64,000 nt of DNA from Clostridiales bacterium (lineage in GTDB: Bacteria > Bacillota > Clostridia > Oscillospirales > Oscillospiraceae). Positions 8,823 through 16,935 of this stretch are shown here, piece by piece. The stretch spans positions 1-64,000 of the forward strand of contig JALFLH010000020.1 in NCBI GenBank assembly GCA_022774865.1. Direction: 5' to 3'. The notes beneath the pieces were generated by a model. It made no database searches, was not told where the DNA came from, and saw only the letters and a list, made by a program, of their open reading frames with translations. How positions within the stretch are numbered: the first letter of the stretch is position 1; every line of letters begins with the position of its first letter. Both the position numbers and the translations under genes were made by a program.

Positions 8823-8898
8823 TGGTTGCGGAGGCAGGACTCGAACCTTCGACCTCCGGGTTATGAGCCCGACGAGCTTCCAACTGCTCTACTCCGCG
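8823..8898 (-). tRNA. Initiator tRNA-fMet (CAT)
   Basis: A full 76-base cloverleaf with encoded CCA. The anticodon is CAT in loop CTCATAA. Two hallmarks mark it as the initiator rather than the elongator: the first acceptor position is C facing A72 (a mismatch), and the anticodon stem carries three consecutive G-C pairs (GGG/CCC). It marks the right-hand edge of the low-GC defence island, whose sequence begins at its 3' end. Confidence 0.95.
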
Positions 8899-8929
8899 AT
8901 ATTGAATTTGCTTTCTTAAGTGCTTAAGT

Positions 8930-8958
8930 ATTCTAGCATATGTCATCCGCTTTGTCAA
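8930..8958 (-). promoter_or_regulatory. Promoter of tRNA-fMet
   Basis: On the minus strand TTGACA (8958-8953) and TAGAAT (8935-8930) are spaced by 17 bases, ending about 30 bases before the tRNA. Confidence 0.85.
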
Positions 8959-9159
8959 GCATTATTTCATTTTTTCGGTCTTTTTTTAATTTGCTAAAAA
9001 GCTGGATTCATTTCAGTAACGGACGGCCACCGATTGACACGCGGCCCAAGACCAAGTACGGGGTCTCCATTTTATGCTACTCCCGTTGTTTCATTTCTTT
9101 CAGCTTTGCGGGTATGATTACACCGATGATCTTTTGTTCTGCTACCTTTGGTTATTGCG

Positions 9160-10065
9160 TTAAAACAAATCCAGCATACTGTCCAGATAGACTGCTTCCC
9201 GGACGTGAATCTGATATTCCGGCTTGGTCATGTAATAGAGCAGAAATTCCAGAATCATGGCGCTGCCAAGCCCGCGGCCTTCGATTTTGAAATTGGAAAA
9301 GCCCATGGGGAGGTAAATATCTCGAATATCCTGAACGCTGATAAAGCTCGGATTGGTCATGGCTTTGGTGAACCGATACCCTTCATTGCCGCCGGGAGCG
9401 GTGCAATGGTGATCTTCGCAGTTTTCTCCCAAATTCTTGCGGCTGACAGTTTCATAGCATTTCTTCCTGTCGGTGCAGCCGAACCAGCAGCATTCGTTAC
9501 ACAGGAATTCCACCTTGTCCTTCTGGGCATTTGTCAGGGTGTTCAGTTTGTCAAAGGCCTTGTTCAGCCGAAAATCCGGGACAGCATAGCGGAAATCCTC
9601 CCGGTTCACTTCGCCCAGGAATTGCCGAAAATCGGTCAGCACCTTTGTGGTGGAAGATACAAAATAGAGGTTGGGATAATGACTTTTCAAATATTCCAGC
9701 AGCAAATCGGAATGGACAATGACGCCATTCCCGCCCTGCTCGTTAAACAGGGCGCAGAGGCGATTGCATTGTTTATCCGAAAGGTGCTCCTCCCGGAGCA
9801 GGGAGTTGCTGAAAGTCAGTCGGGCGGAGATGCCGTATTCCCGCGTCAATGCCAGAACTTCTTGTAGGTTATTGTCTCCAAACCCCACACGACCCCCGCC
9901 CCAGATGCAGTCCGCCGGGGCGCCGTAGATGGAGCCGATGTCGCACCAACTGTAGAAATACTCCCTGTGTTCACGGAAAAGGGGCAGAAAGATGCGGTAA
10001 AGCTCATAAAACTCGAACAGGCCGGGAAGATGATAATGCGCGATGCCGTTTTGAATGTTTTCCAT
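9160..10065 (-). CDS. Cys-rich protein, possibly peptidase U32-like
   Basis: A 301-residue soluble protein. It has an alternating alpha/beta N-terminal part (IVHSDLLLEYLKSHYP and similar) and a Cys cluster CNECCWFGCTDRKKCYE near residue 190, then CEDHHCT. The order of strands and a Cys cluster near the C-terminal third resembles the U32 peptidase/UbiU-UbiV group, which bind a 4Fe-4S cluster, but I could not match a family motif exactly. It starts 11 bases after a small frameshifted ORF and shares its direction with a membrane ferredoxin-type gene, so an anaerobic redox role is plausible. Confidence 0.6.
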   Translation of the reverse strand: MENIQNGIAHYHLPGLFEFYELYRIFLPLFREHREYFYSWCDIGSIYGAPADCIWGGGRVGFGDNNLQEVLALTREYGISARLTFSNSLLREEHLSDKQCNRLCALFNEQGGNGVIVHSDLLLEYLKSHYPNLYFVSSTTKVLTDFRQFLGEVNREDFRYAVPDFRLNKAFDKLNTLTNAQKDKVEFLCNECCWFGCTDRKKCYETVSRKNLGENCEDHHCTAPGGNEGYRFTKAMTNPSFISVQDIRDIYLPMGFSNFKIEGRGLGSAMILEFLLYYMTKPEYQIHVREAVYLDSMLDLF

Positions 10066-10076
10066 AGTTTGATCGG

Positions 10077-10471
10077 TTATGTTCCATCGGTTGGTTCCAC
10101 GGCTTCCTCCGAATCAAGCGCAGTTATGCGGAGTACCGCACGAGACAGGCTTGTTTCGGTCAACAGCCAGTTTTCAATTGTACGTTCTTCGTCAGGCAGA
10201 AGTGGTTCCCGCGCAGACGCGCACAGGAGAACATAGTCTCCGCTTTCGGAGGATATGACTCCGCAGCTGCAGTCTGACAGTTTTGAAAAGATCTGCTCTG
10301 CTTTTTGGGAGATCTTTCTGTAATCGATCTGTTTGGCAAGAAGGGCTTCCTTGTTGTCAAACTGCGCCTGCTTCGCATCCAGTTGGGCTTGTATATCCTG
10401 AATCGTTTTTTCTGAAGCGCGATGGTACCGGATTGCTTAGAATCCAATGAACGGTTCTCCATATCCTTCAT
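10077..10471 (-). pseudogene. Coiled-coil ORF with a one-base frameshift
   Basis: From ATG 10471 the frame reads about 22 residues into an A6 run (10406-10411, T6 on the plus strand), then loses sense. Reading one extra A gives a continuous 131-residue protein ending in TAA at 10077, just before the next gene. It would contain a coiled coil (TIQDIQAQLDAKQAQFDNKE) and a globular end with SDCSCGVISS. This is either a sequencing or assembly slip, a real inactivating mutation, or slippage at the homopolymer. The family is not recognised. Confidence 0.65.
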
Positions 10472-10511
10472 GTTTTTACCCCGCAATCGAAGGATCAAAA
10501 GCTTCCGCATT

Positions 10512-10760
10512 TCAGCCAGCGGCTGATGCTGCGGGAACTTTTTCATCGTATACCCGGAACCATCCTCTGTCAAGCAGGCAGGTGAAAAATGTCATGATCT
10601 TGCCGGGATCGCTGCCCGGAGCGAATCCGTCCGTTGTATGCTGAACTGGATACTTTCCATGTTTCGCAGCACGGATAGACTGGATATTTTCCGTTTGCAC
10701 GGCAAAAAACGCCAGAGGCAGTTTGCCCCCGGCATTCAATGCTCCTGCCACGGTATGCAT
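10512..10760 (-). CDS. Unrecognised 82-residue ORF, possibly a remnant
   Basis: The open frame is protein-like (GKLPLAFFAVQTENIQ, then GKIMTFFTCLLDRGWF), but I recognise no family. No good ribosome site precedes ATG 10760. Plausible residues continue in other frames upstream to the end of the ferredoxin-type gene at 10836, so it could be the 3' end of a longer, decayed gene. It lies between two genes in the same direction. Confidence 0.4.
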   Translation of the reverse strand: MHTVAGALNAGGKLPLAFFAVQTENIQSIRAAKHGKYPVQHTTDGFAPGSDPGKIMTFFTCLLDRGWFRVYDEKVPAASAAG

Positions 10761-10835
10761 ATTTTCATGAAGATAGGGTCATCCGGCTGCTTGCCGATCC
10801 AAGGAGGATCTGATCGACAGGATGAAACGAGAAGT

Positions 10836-11774
10836 CTACAGAGCATCCGTTGGACAGTTTCTCACACATTCAAAACAGAGGATGCATTCCGTCCCATTCT
10901 TTCGCTTTCTTGAATTATCCGTCACGTCAACATTCATCGGGCATACGCGTTTGCACTTGCCGCAGGATATGCATTTGCTCTGATCACAAGTGATTCTGAG
11001 CAGGGAAAAATAACTCATCGGCCTCAGAAACACGGTAATCGGACATATGTATTTGCAGAAAGCCCGGTTATCCTCAAAAAGAAATGCCAACATGATACCG
11101 ACAGCGTAATACAGCAGATTTCCAATCAGAAATGCCCAGAACATGACCCGCTCCATGTCTCCGACATGGGCGAAAAAGAGCCCTGCCACGAACATCAGAG
11201 ATGCCGCAAAGGTGATATACCGGACCCATCCGATGTTTTTCCGCGGTTGTTTTGGAACCGGATAAGGAAGAAAATCAAGCACCATCGCAGTCCAGCAGGC
11301 ATAGCCGCACCATCCTCTGCCGAAGAGCAATGGCCCGAATATCTTGGCAACTGCGTAATGAATGGTTGCCGCCTCAAATACACCGGTAAACAGATAGTAC
11401 CAAAATCCCTCAATCTGCATATTTTCCTGACAAATCAACCCCAAATAGAGCAGCATATACAGTCCAACTAAAAGCTGCGCCACCCGACGGGCGTATGGAT
11501 ACTTCCTGATAAACAGGAAAATGCCCAATGAAACTGAGATGCCGATATAACTGAAATTGAACAGATAAAACAGGTTATCAAGCGTCAGCCAAAGAACAAC
11601 TGCCACTGTTTCAAAGAGGATGAGCATAAAAACCGGCAGCAGGTATTTTCGCGTCCGCTCACAGGCTGCAGGCCGCTGCCGCTTAGACGCTGCGTGATGT
11701 TTTCTGCATTCCACGCAATTACCGTGGCGTTCACACTTTTTCTTTTTGCAAGGGCAATTCTCATTGATCGTCAT
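10836..11774 (-). CDS. Membrane protein with two C-terminal 4Fe-4S clusters (NapH/YccM-like)
   Basis: A 312-residue protein. A Cys-rich cytoplasmic head (CPCKKKKCERHGNCVEC, residues 7-23) is followed by about five to six membrane segments and then two ferredoxin motifs, CISCGKCKRVCP and CILCFECVRNCP. Paired clusters after membrane helices are typical of NapH/CcoG/YccM electron-transfer proteins that pass electrons across or along the membrane. ATG 11774 is chosen because TGGAGG stands 6 bases upstream; the frame to 11861 lacks such a site. It heads a leftward cluster. Confidence 0.85.
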   Translation of the reverse strand: MTINENCPCKKKKCERHGNCVECRKHHAASKRQRPAACERTRKYLLPVFMLILFETVAVVLWLTLDNLFYLFNFSYIGISVSLGIFLFIRKYPYARRVAQLLVGLYMLLYLGLICQENMQIEGFWYYLFTGVFEAATIHYAVAKIFGPLLFGRGWCGYACWTAMVLDFLPYPVPKQPRKNIGWVRYITFAASLMFVAGLFFAHVGDMERVMFWAFLIGNLLYYAVGIMLAFLFEDNRAFCKYICPITVFLRPMSYFSLLRITCDQSKCISCGKCKRVCPMNVDVTDNSRKRKNGTECILCFECVRNCPTDAL

Positions 11775-11927
11775 GTTTGCCTCCACAAACCCCGGTTTCG
11801 GCGATACGCCGTTGACTTTGCGCCAAAACGACGCAGGAATACCGGAATGTTTCCTACCCATTATCCGAAAATACTATATCAAAAAACACAGAAAAAATCC
11901 AGAGGCAGTTCGCCTCTGGCATAAAAA

Positions 11928-12893
11928 TCATCCCGCCGCATCCAGCATATTTTCGATGAAAATGCCGTAGCCCATGGTGGGATCATTCACCAGCACGTGG
12001 GTAACGGCGCCAACTAGTTTTCCGTTTTGGATAATTGGACTACCGCTCATTCCCTGTACAATGCCGCCTGTTGTTCCAAGAAGGGTGGGGTCGGTTACTT
12101 TTAAAAGGAAATTCCGACCGTCGGAACGGGTTTTTGGATAAATTTTCAGAATTTCCACAGAATAGTCCCGTGGGACACTGCCGGTAATGGTGGAGCGGAT
12201 CAGGGCGCTTCCGGTGTGGATTTCGGAGAAGGTTGCCACCGGAATGGTTTCCCCTGTCCATACACCGGGCGCACGGCCGAAAACGCCCTGACTGGTGTTG
12301 GCGGAGATGGTGCCAAGCAAGTGGTCGGCTTCCAGCGCGCCCTTCAGTTGACCCGGACTTCCTGACTTTCCCTTTTGAACGGATATGATGGAGGCGGGAT
12401 AGATCTTTCCGCTGGTCATCTGCAGAAGGTCGCCTTTCCCGCTGCTGACGCCGTGCCCCAGGGTTCCGAAAGCGCCTGTATCCGGGTTGTACCAGGTGAC
12501 CGTGCCGATGCCGGTGATTCCCTGACGCAGGTACACGCCCAGCCGGGGGCCGTCCGTTGTAATGGCCGGGCTCAGGCGGATGCATTTTTCTTGTCCGCGC
12601 CGGGATACGGTTATTTCCACACTGCCGTCAGACTGGTTCAGCGCCCGGCGGACATCCTCCGCGTTGGTAACGGCGCTTCCGTCGATGGATAAGATGGCGT
12701 CGCCAATCTGAAGCCCGCCGTTGCGGCCGACCTGAAGCGTATCGTCAAAGGCGGCGACGGTGACGCTGCCTGTGAACAGCTCCAGCCCAACGACCTCTCC
12801 CACGGGCACCAGTACGTCTGCCGCAAAAACCGTGGCGGTGAACAAATAAATTGAAAAAACCGCCGCAAAAAAGCGATTTGCTATTTTTTTCAT
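11928..12893 (-). CDS. spoIVB: SpoIVB-type serine protease with PDZ domain
   Basis: A 321-residue secreted or membrane-tethered protease. An N-terminal signal segment is followed by a PDZ domain (GGLQIGDAILSIDG, about residues 60-75) and a chymotrypsin-like peptidase domain with His in GTLGHGVSS and Ser in QGMSGSPIIQ. This arrangement is that of SpoIVB, which triggers sigma-K activation in sporulating Firmicutes. ATG 12893 follows GGAGGG; the upstream extension to 13004 is not coding. It is shorter than Bacillus SpoIVB and is not beside spo0A here, so it may be a paralogue. Confidence 0.85.
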   Translation of the reverse strand: MKKIANRFFAAVFSIYLFTATVFAADVLVPVGEVVGLELFTGSVTVAAFDDTLQVGRNGGLQIGDAILSIDGSAVTNAEDVRRALNQSDGSVEITVSRRGQEKCIRLSPAITTDGPRLGVYLRQGITGIGTVTWYNPDTGAFGTLGHGVSSGKGDLLQMTSGKIYPASIISVQKGKSGSPGQLKGALEADHLLGTISANTSQGVFGRAPGVWTGETIPVATFSEIHTGSALIRSTITGSVPRDYSVEILKIYPKTRSDGRNFLLKVTDPTLLGTTGGIVQGMSGSPIIQNGKLVGAVTHVLVNDPTMGYGIFIENMLDAAG

Positions 12894-12998
12894 GTGACAG
12901 CCCTCCTTTTTCTCTGCTCTTTTAATATACCGCGGCGGCGGTTTTGTAACCGCTGAAAAAGTCGAAAAAAGAGGAAGCCGCTGGAAATCAAAATGATC

Positions 12999-13027
12999 TT
13001 GCAAGAAGGATGCTTCTCCTGTAAAAT
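12999..13027 (+). promoter_or_regulatory. Promoter of the methionine sulfoxide reductase gene
   Basis: TTGCAA and TAAAAT are separated by 17 bases, 24 bases before the GTG start. Confidence 0.7.
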
Positions 13028-13050
13028 AGGAATCAGAAGGAGGAGATACA

Positions 13051-13509
13051 GTGGATCGAACTGTTGATTATGAGCTGTTATGCGCCCAGCTTTCGGCACT
13101 GACCGATGGTGTACCTTACGAAATAGCAAATCTTTCCAATTCATCGGCGCTGCTGTGGCAGACGCTGCCGGATATCAACTGGGTGGGCTTCTATCAATTG
13201 GATAAAGATGTACTGGTTCTGGGGCCTTTTCAGGGAAAGCCTGCCTGTGTTGCCATCCCGGTGGGCAAAGGCGTCTGCGGCACGGCTGTGGCAGAGGAGC
13301 GGACACAGATGGTGCCGGACGTGCATCATTTCCCGGGACATATCGCCTGCGACAGCGCGTCACGGTCTGAAATTGTGATACCCCTGCACAAAGGCGGAAG
13401 AATTTGGGGTGTTCTGGATATTGACAGCCCGTTTCTGAACCGCTTTTCGGAAACGGACAGGGCAGGCCTGGAGAAATTTGCCGGAATTCTGGAAGGGCTG
13501 CTGGCATGA
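13051..13509 (+). CDS. msrC: Free methionine-(R)-sulfoxide reductase (GAF type)
   Basis: A 152-residue single GAF-domain protein that reduces free L-methionine-(R)-sulfoxide with thioredoxin. The three conserved Cys are visible in PACVAIP, GVCGTAV and HIACDSASRSEIV, and the INWVGFY strand is typical of the family. GTG 13051 follows AAGGAGGAG. It is monocistronic behind its own promoter and lies beside the Fe-S assembly operon, so an oxidative-stress theme is plausible. Confidence 0.9.
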   Translation: MDRTVDYELLCAQLSALTDGVPYEIANLSNSSALLWQTLPDINWVGFYQLDKDVLVLGPFQGKPACVAIPVGKGVCGTAVAEERTQMVPDVHHFPGHIACDSASRSEIVIPLHKGGRIWGVLDIDSPFLNRFSETDRAGLEKFAGILEGLLA

Positions 13510-13519
13510 TATCTGCCTA

Positions 13520-13570
13520 TTGACAAGGTAGGTAAGATGTGCTAAAATTGCCTAGAAAATTACTAGGTAA
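13520..13570 (+). promoter_or_regulatory. Fe-S operon promoter with palindromic Rrf2-type operator
   Basis: TTGACA (13520-13525), 17 bases, TAAAAT (13543-13548). Over the expected start site lies the inverted repeat TTGCCTAG (13548-13555) and CTAGGTAA (13563-13570), with 7 bases between and one mismatch. The third gene of the operon encodes an IscR-like regulator, the obvious candidate to bind here and repress the operon. Confidence 0.75.
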
Positions 13571-13593
13571 AACTCTGAGGAGGATCTTATCAA

Positions 13594-14781
13594 ATGCAAG
13601 TTTATGCCGATAACGCCGCGACAACCAAAATGAGTCAAACGGCGATCCGTGCCATGCTTCCTTATTTTGACAACATATATGGCAACCCCTCCAGCCTGCA
13701 CTCCGTGGGGCAGCGGGCCAAGGAGGCGTTGGATGCTGCCCGGGAGACGGTGGCGGGCTGCCTGGGCTGTGATCCCAGAGAAATCATTTTCACCTCCGGC
13801 GGCAGCGAGGCTGACAATCAGGCCATCATCTCCGCCGCCCGTTATGGTGAGAAGCATGGGAAGAAACACATTATCACCACGGCTTTTGAGCACCACGCCG
13901 TGCTCCATACCCTGAAAAAGCTGGAAAAAGAGGGCTTTGAGGTTACCTATCTGGATGTGCGCGAGGGTCATAATGTGAAAGCCCAGCAGGTGAAGGATGC
14001 CATCCGTCCGGATACCTGCCTGGTGACCACCATGTACGCCAACAACGAGATTGGCTCTGTCCTGCCTATTGCGGAAATCGGCGCGATCTGCAGGGAAGCC
14101 GGAGTTCCCTTCCACACCGACGCGGTGCAGGCGGCGGGACACCTGCACATCCATGTGAAGGAGCAGAACATCGATATGCTGAGTCTCTCCGGCCACAAGT
14201 TCCACGGCCCCAAGGGTGTGGGCGCGCTGTATGTCCGCCGGGGCTTTCCACTGGTGAATCTGATTGAGGGCGGCGCCCAGGAGCGGGGCAAGCGCGCGGG
14301 TACGGAGAATATTCCGGGCATCTGCGGCATGGCCGCCGCGCTGAAGGAATCCTGCGACCACATCGATGAGAATATGCCCCGGGTGGCTGCCATGCGTGAC
14401 CGGCTCATCGAGGGCCTGAGCCAGATTCCCCACTGCGCCCTGAACGGCGACCGGGTGAACCGGCTGCCCGGCAATGTGAGCTTCTGCTTTGAGGGCATCG
14501 AGGGCGAGAGCCTGCTGCTTCTGCTGGATCAGAAGGGGGTCTGCGCGTCCTCCGGCTCCGCCTGCACCTCCGGCAGCCTGGACCCAAGCCATGTGCTGCT
14601 GGCCATTGGCCGGGTGCATGACGTGGCGCATGGCTCCCTGCGCCTCTCTCTGAGCGAGTACAATACCGATGCGGAAATCGATCACATTTTGAAGGTGGTT
14701 CCGGAGGTCGTCCAGTATCTGCGGAACATGAGCCCGGTGTGGCGGGATCTCCAGACCGGGAAGCGGCAGTATATTTTGTAA
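13594..14781 (+). CDS. iscS: Housekeeping cysteine desulfurase (NifS/IscS)
   Basis: A 395-residue PLP enzyme that supplies persulfide sulfur for Fe-S cluster assembly. It shows EHHAVLH, the PLP lysine in SGHKFHGPKG (about residue 202) and the catalytic Cys in ASSGSACTSG (about residue 326). A GAGGAGG site precedes ATG 13594. It is followed by an IscU scaffold and an Rrf2 regulator. It is clearly distinct from the desulfurase in the BREX island, and its GC-rich codon use matches its neighbours. Confidence 0.95.
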   Translation: MQVYADNAATTKMSQTAIRAMLPYFDNIYGNPSSLHSVGQRAKEALDAARETVAGCLGCDPREIIFTSGGSEADNQAIISAARYGEKHGKKHIITTAFEHHAVLHTLKKLEKEGFEVTYLDVREGHNVKAQQVKDAIRPDTCLVTTMYANNEIGSVLPIAEIGAICREAGVPFHTDAVQAAGHLHIHVKEQNIDMLSLSGHKFHGPKGVGALYVRRGFPLVNLIEGGAQERGKRAGTENIPGICGMAAALKESCDHIDENMPRVAAMRDRLIEGLSQIPHCALNGDRVNRLPGNVSFCFEGIEGESLLLLLDQKGVCASSGSACTSGSLDPSHVLLAIGRVHDVAHGSLRLSLSEYNTDAEIDHILKVVPEVVQYLRNMSPVWRDLQTGKRQYIL

Positions 14782-14906
14782 AGAGTGAAGATTGGAGAGT
14801 ACAGAGTAAAGGCAGCTTATCCCAACGGAGTGGGAATGAAAGCACTGCGTGAATCTCTGCTCTCTACACAGAAGTTGAAATAATCTATTGAAGGAGCGTT
14901 TTCAAT

Positions 14907-15335
14907 ATGGCACTGTACAGTGAAAAAGTTATGGATCACTTTACCCATCCCCGGAATGTGGGCGTGATTGAGGATGCCGACGGTGTCGGCGAAGTTGGCA
15001 ACGCCAAATGCGGCGATATCATGAAGATTTATCTGAAGATCAAGGACGATGTCATTGATGATGTGAAATTTGAGACCTTCGGCTGCGGCAGCGCCATCGC
15101 GTCCTCCTCCATGGCCACCGAGATGATCAAGGGAAAGCCTGTGAAGGACGCCATGCAGTTGACCAACAAGGCTGTGGCAGAAGCGCTGGACGGTCTGCCC
15201 GCCCACAAGCTCCACTGCTCCGTCCTGGCGGAGGAAGCCATCAAGGCTGCGCTGAAGGATTACTACGACAAAAACGGGATTCCCTACGATGAGAAGGAAT
15301 TCCCGGACTGCGCCCACTGTGCGCACTGCGAATAA
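14907..15335 (+). CDS. iscU: Fe-S cluster scaffold IscU/NifU
   Basis: A 142-residue scaffold protein. The three cluster-binding Cys are in NAKCGDIMK (about residue 37), FGCGSAIASSS (about 63) and KLHCSVLAEE (about 106). A Cys-rich tail (CAHCAHCE) ends the protein, an oddity seen in some clostridial NifU-like proteins. It works with the desulfurase upstream. The 125-base gap before it holds no recognised gene. Confidence 0.95.
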   Translation: MALYSEKVMDHFTHPRNVGVIEDADGVGEVGNAKCGDIMKIYLKIKDDVIDDVKFETFGCGSAIASSSMATEMIKGKPVKDAMQLTNKAVAEALDGLPAHKLHCSVLAEEAIKAALKDYYDKNGIPYDEKEFPDCAHCAHCE

Positions 15336-15338
15336 GCG

Positions 15339-15755
15339 ATGATCGTATCGACCAAGGGACGCTATGCCCTGCGGGTAATGCTTTGTCTTGCCAAGCGGGA
15401 TGGCGGGGAATACATTCCGCTGAAGGAGATCGCGGAAGCGGAGGGGATTTCCCAGAAATATCTGGAATCCATCATGACCGCGCTTTCCAAGGCCGGCTTT
15501 GTGGACGCGGTGCATGGCAAGGGCGGCGGCTACCGCCTGAACCGCGCGCCCGCGGCGTACACTGTGGGGAGCATTCTCAAGCTGACGGAGGGCAATCTGG
15601 CACCGGTTTCCTGCACCGCACAGGGCGCGGCGGCCTGCTCCCGTTCCACCTGCTGCCAGACGCTGCCCATGTGGGAACGGCTGGATAAAATGATCAACGA
15701 TTTTTTTGAGGGAATCACCATTGCCGACCTGCTCAAAGACGGAGGCGCAACATAA
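15339..15755 (+). CDS. iscR: Rrf2/IscR-family Fe-S sensing regulator
   Basis: A 138-residue winged-helix regulator. The MIVSTKGRYALRVML start and HGKGGGYRL wing are typical of Rrf2 proteins, and the C-terminal half has a Cys cluster (VSCTAQG, CSRSTCC) that would ligate an Fe-S cluster. It begins 3 bases after iscU. Here the regulator is last in the operon, not first as in enterobacteria. The likely target is the palindrome at 13548-13570. Confidence 0.93.
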   Translation: MIVSTKGRYALRVMLCLAKRDGGEYIPLKEIAEAEGISQKYLESIMTALSKAGFVDAVHGKGGGYRLNRAPAAYTVGSILKLTEGNLAPVSCTAQGAAACSRSTCCQTLPMWERLDKMINDFFEGITIADLLKDGGAT

Positions 15756-15767
15756 AAGAAACATCCA

Positions 15768-15803
15768 CCGGTCATTTCTGATGATACCGGTGGATGTTTT
15801 TTA
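15768..15803 (+). terminator. Terminator of the Fe-S operon
   Basis: The arms AACATCCACCGGT and ACCGGTGGATGTT are followed by TTTT. It stands where the convergent DUF975 gene ends, so it may act on both strands. Confidence 0.9.
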
Positions 15804-16799
15804 CAGATTGAAAATATTGCCCAGAGCCACACTGTTCTCCTGGGGCTTGGGGCGAAGGACTTCATACGCGGTGGCGTAGGTGACCTGAACCCGGTTCAGG
15901 GCGAAGCAGTAGAGGGCGAGCTGCGCAGCCAAGGATACCCCGTAGAACACGAAAGAACTGACGGTATCAGACCAGGGGAGGAGAACGCCGAACATGGGAA
16001 GCAAAAGGTCGCCATAGCACAGCATACTGATCAGCACCTGGAGCAGATAGTACCACCAGAAGCAAAGATCCAGCCGGAACAGGGCAATCCGGTTACGGCG
16101 CATCATGGCGCGGCTCTCCCGCATGGCTGCCAACGCGCCCGGCTTGGGACTGTCGGCCAGACAGAAGGAAACCATCCGGTATTGGTAGGTGATGGGAACG
16201 GCAGCCACGCAGAATACAACCAGAAAAATGAAGAACATGGGAAGCATGGCGGAAGAAAGCGCGGACAGGGCGGCATCACTCAGCAGGGCTTCCGGATCCA
16301 GCGAGGCGGAGGCACCCATCAGCGGCTCCATGGCCGCGTAGAAGGCATCCGATACGGGCAGCAGCATGAACAGGAACGAGCTGAGGTACATGGCGGCAAA
16401 TGCCACCGCGAAATAGATCAGTCCCTGAAGCAGCGCGGCGCGGAGAACAGGCCCAAACAGGCGGAAGCCCTCCAGCAGGGTTCGGGGCTGGGTTTCCTGC
16501 CGGCGTGCCATCCGCAGGGCGCAGACGGCGTAGCCCATGTTCCAGCAGAGTATCAGAAGCATCTGAACCAGCGGCAGAATGGACTGGCCGGTGGACAGCA
16601 TGGAACGCAGTCCAAAGTTGTGCAGACCGCCGGTATTGGAGATCTGACTGCTGAGCGCAAAAGAAATCAGCGTGACCAGAAGTGCCAGCAGACTGGACGC
16701 GCCTGCATAGACAAGGACAACCCGCTTCGGGTTGCCGGGAGCCTCTGCCAGAGCCCGGTCGGCGGCCTGACGAATGGCAGAGCGGTTACGAATATCCAT
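15801..16799 (-). CDS. DUF975-family multi-span membrane protein
   Basis: A 332-residue protein with about six hydrophobic segments. The N-terminal MDIRNRSAIRQAADRAL and late QYRMVSFCLAD/MRESRAMMRRNR segments are characteristic of DUF975 (YciC-like) membrane proteins of Firmicutes. Its function is unknown. It is transcribed away from an XRE-TPR regulator whose start lies 136 bases off, so control by that regulator is possible. Confidence 0.8.
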   Translation of the reverse strand: MDIRNRSAIRQAADRALAEAPGNPKRVVLVYAGASSLLALLVTLISFALSSQISNTGGLHNFGLRSMLSTGQSILPLVQMLLILCWNMGYAVCALRMARRQETQPRTLLEGFRLFGPVLRAALLQGLIYFAVAFAAMYLSSFLFMLLPVSDAFYAAMEPLMGASASLDPEALLSDAALSALSSAMLPMFFIFLVVFCVAAVPITYQYRMVSFCLADSPKPGALAAMRESRAMMRRNRIALFRLDLCFWWYYLLQVLISMLCYGDLLLPMFGVLLPWSDTVSSFVFYGVSLAAQLALYCFALNRVQVTYATAYEVLRPKPQENSVALGNIFNL

Positions 16800-16935
16800 C
16801 GTGTGACTCCTTTATGTGTTTGTTATTGTTATAAACCAAATTGGGGGAAATAGCAAATGAAATTTTTGTAACGCTTCCCAAAGATAAGAAAATATGATAT
16901 AGTAGGAGTAAATTATACTTACCGGAGGCGGGAAA

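Noticed and set aside
13552-14685. A 377-residue open frame antisense to the cysteine desulfurase
   Set aside because: It mirrors a clear PLP enzyme with a promoter and ribosome site, and its Gly/His/Gln-rich content is typical of GC-rich antisense frames.
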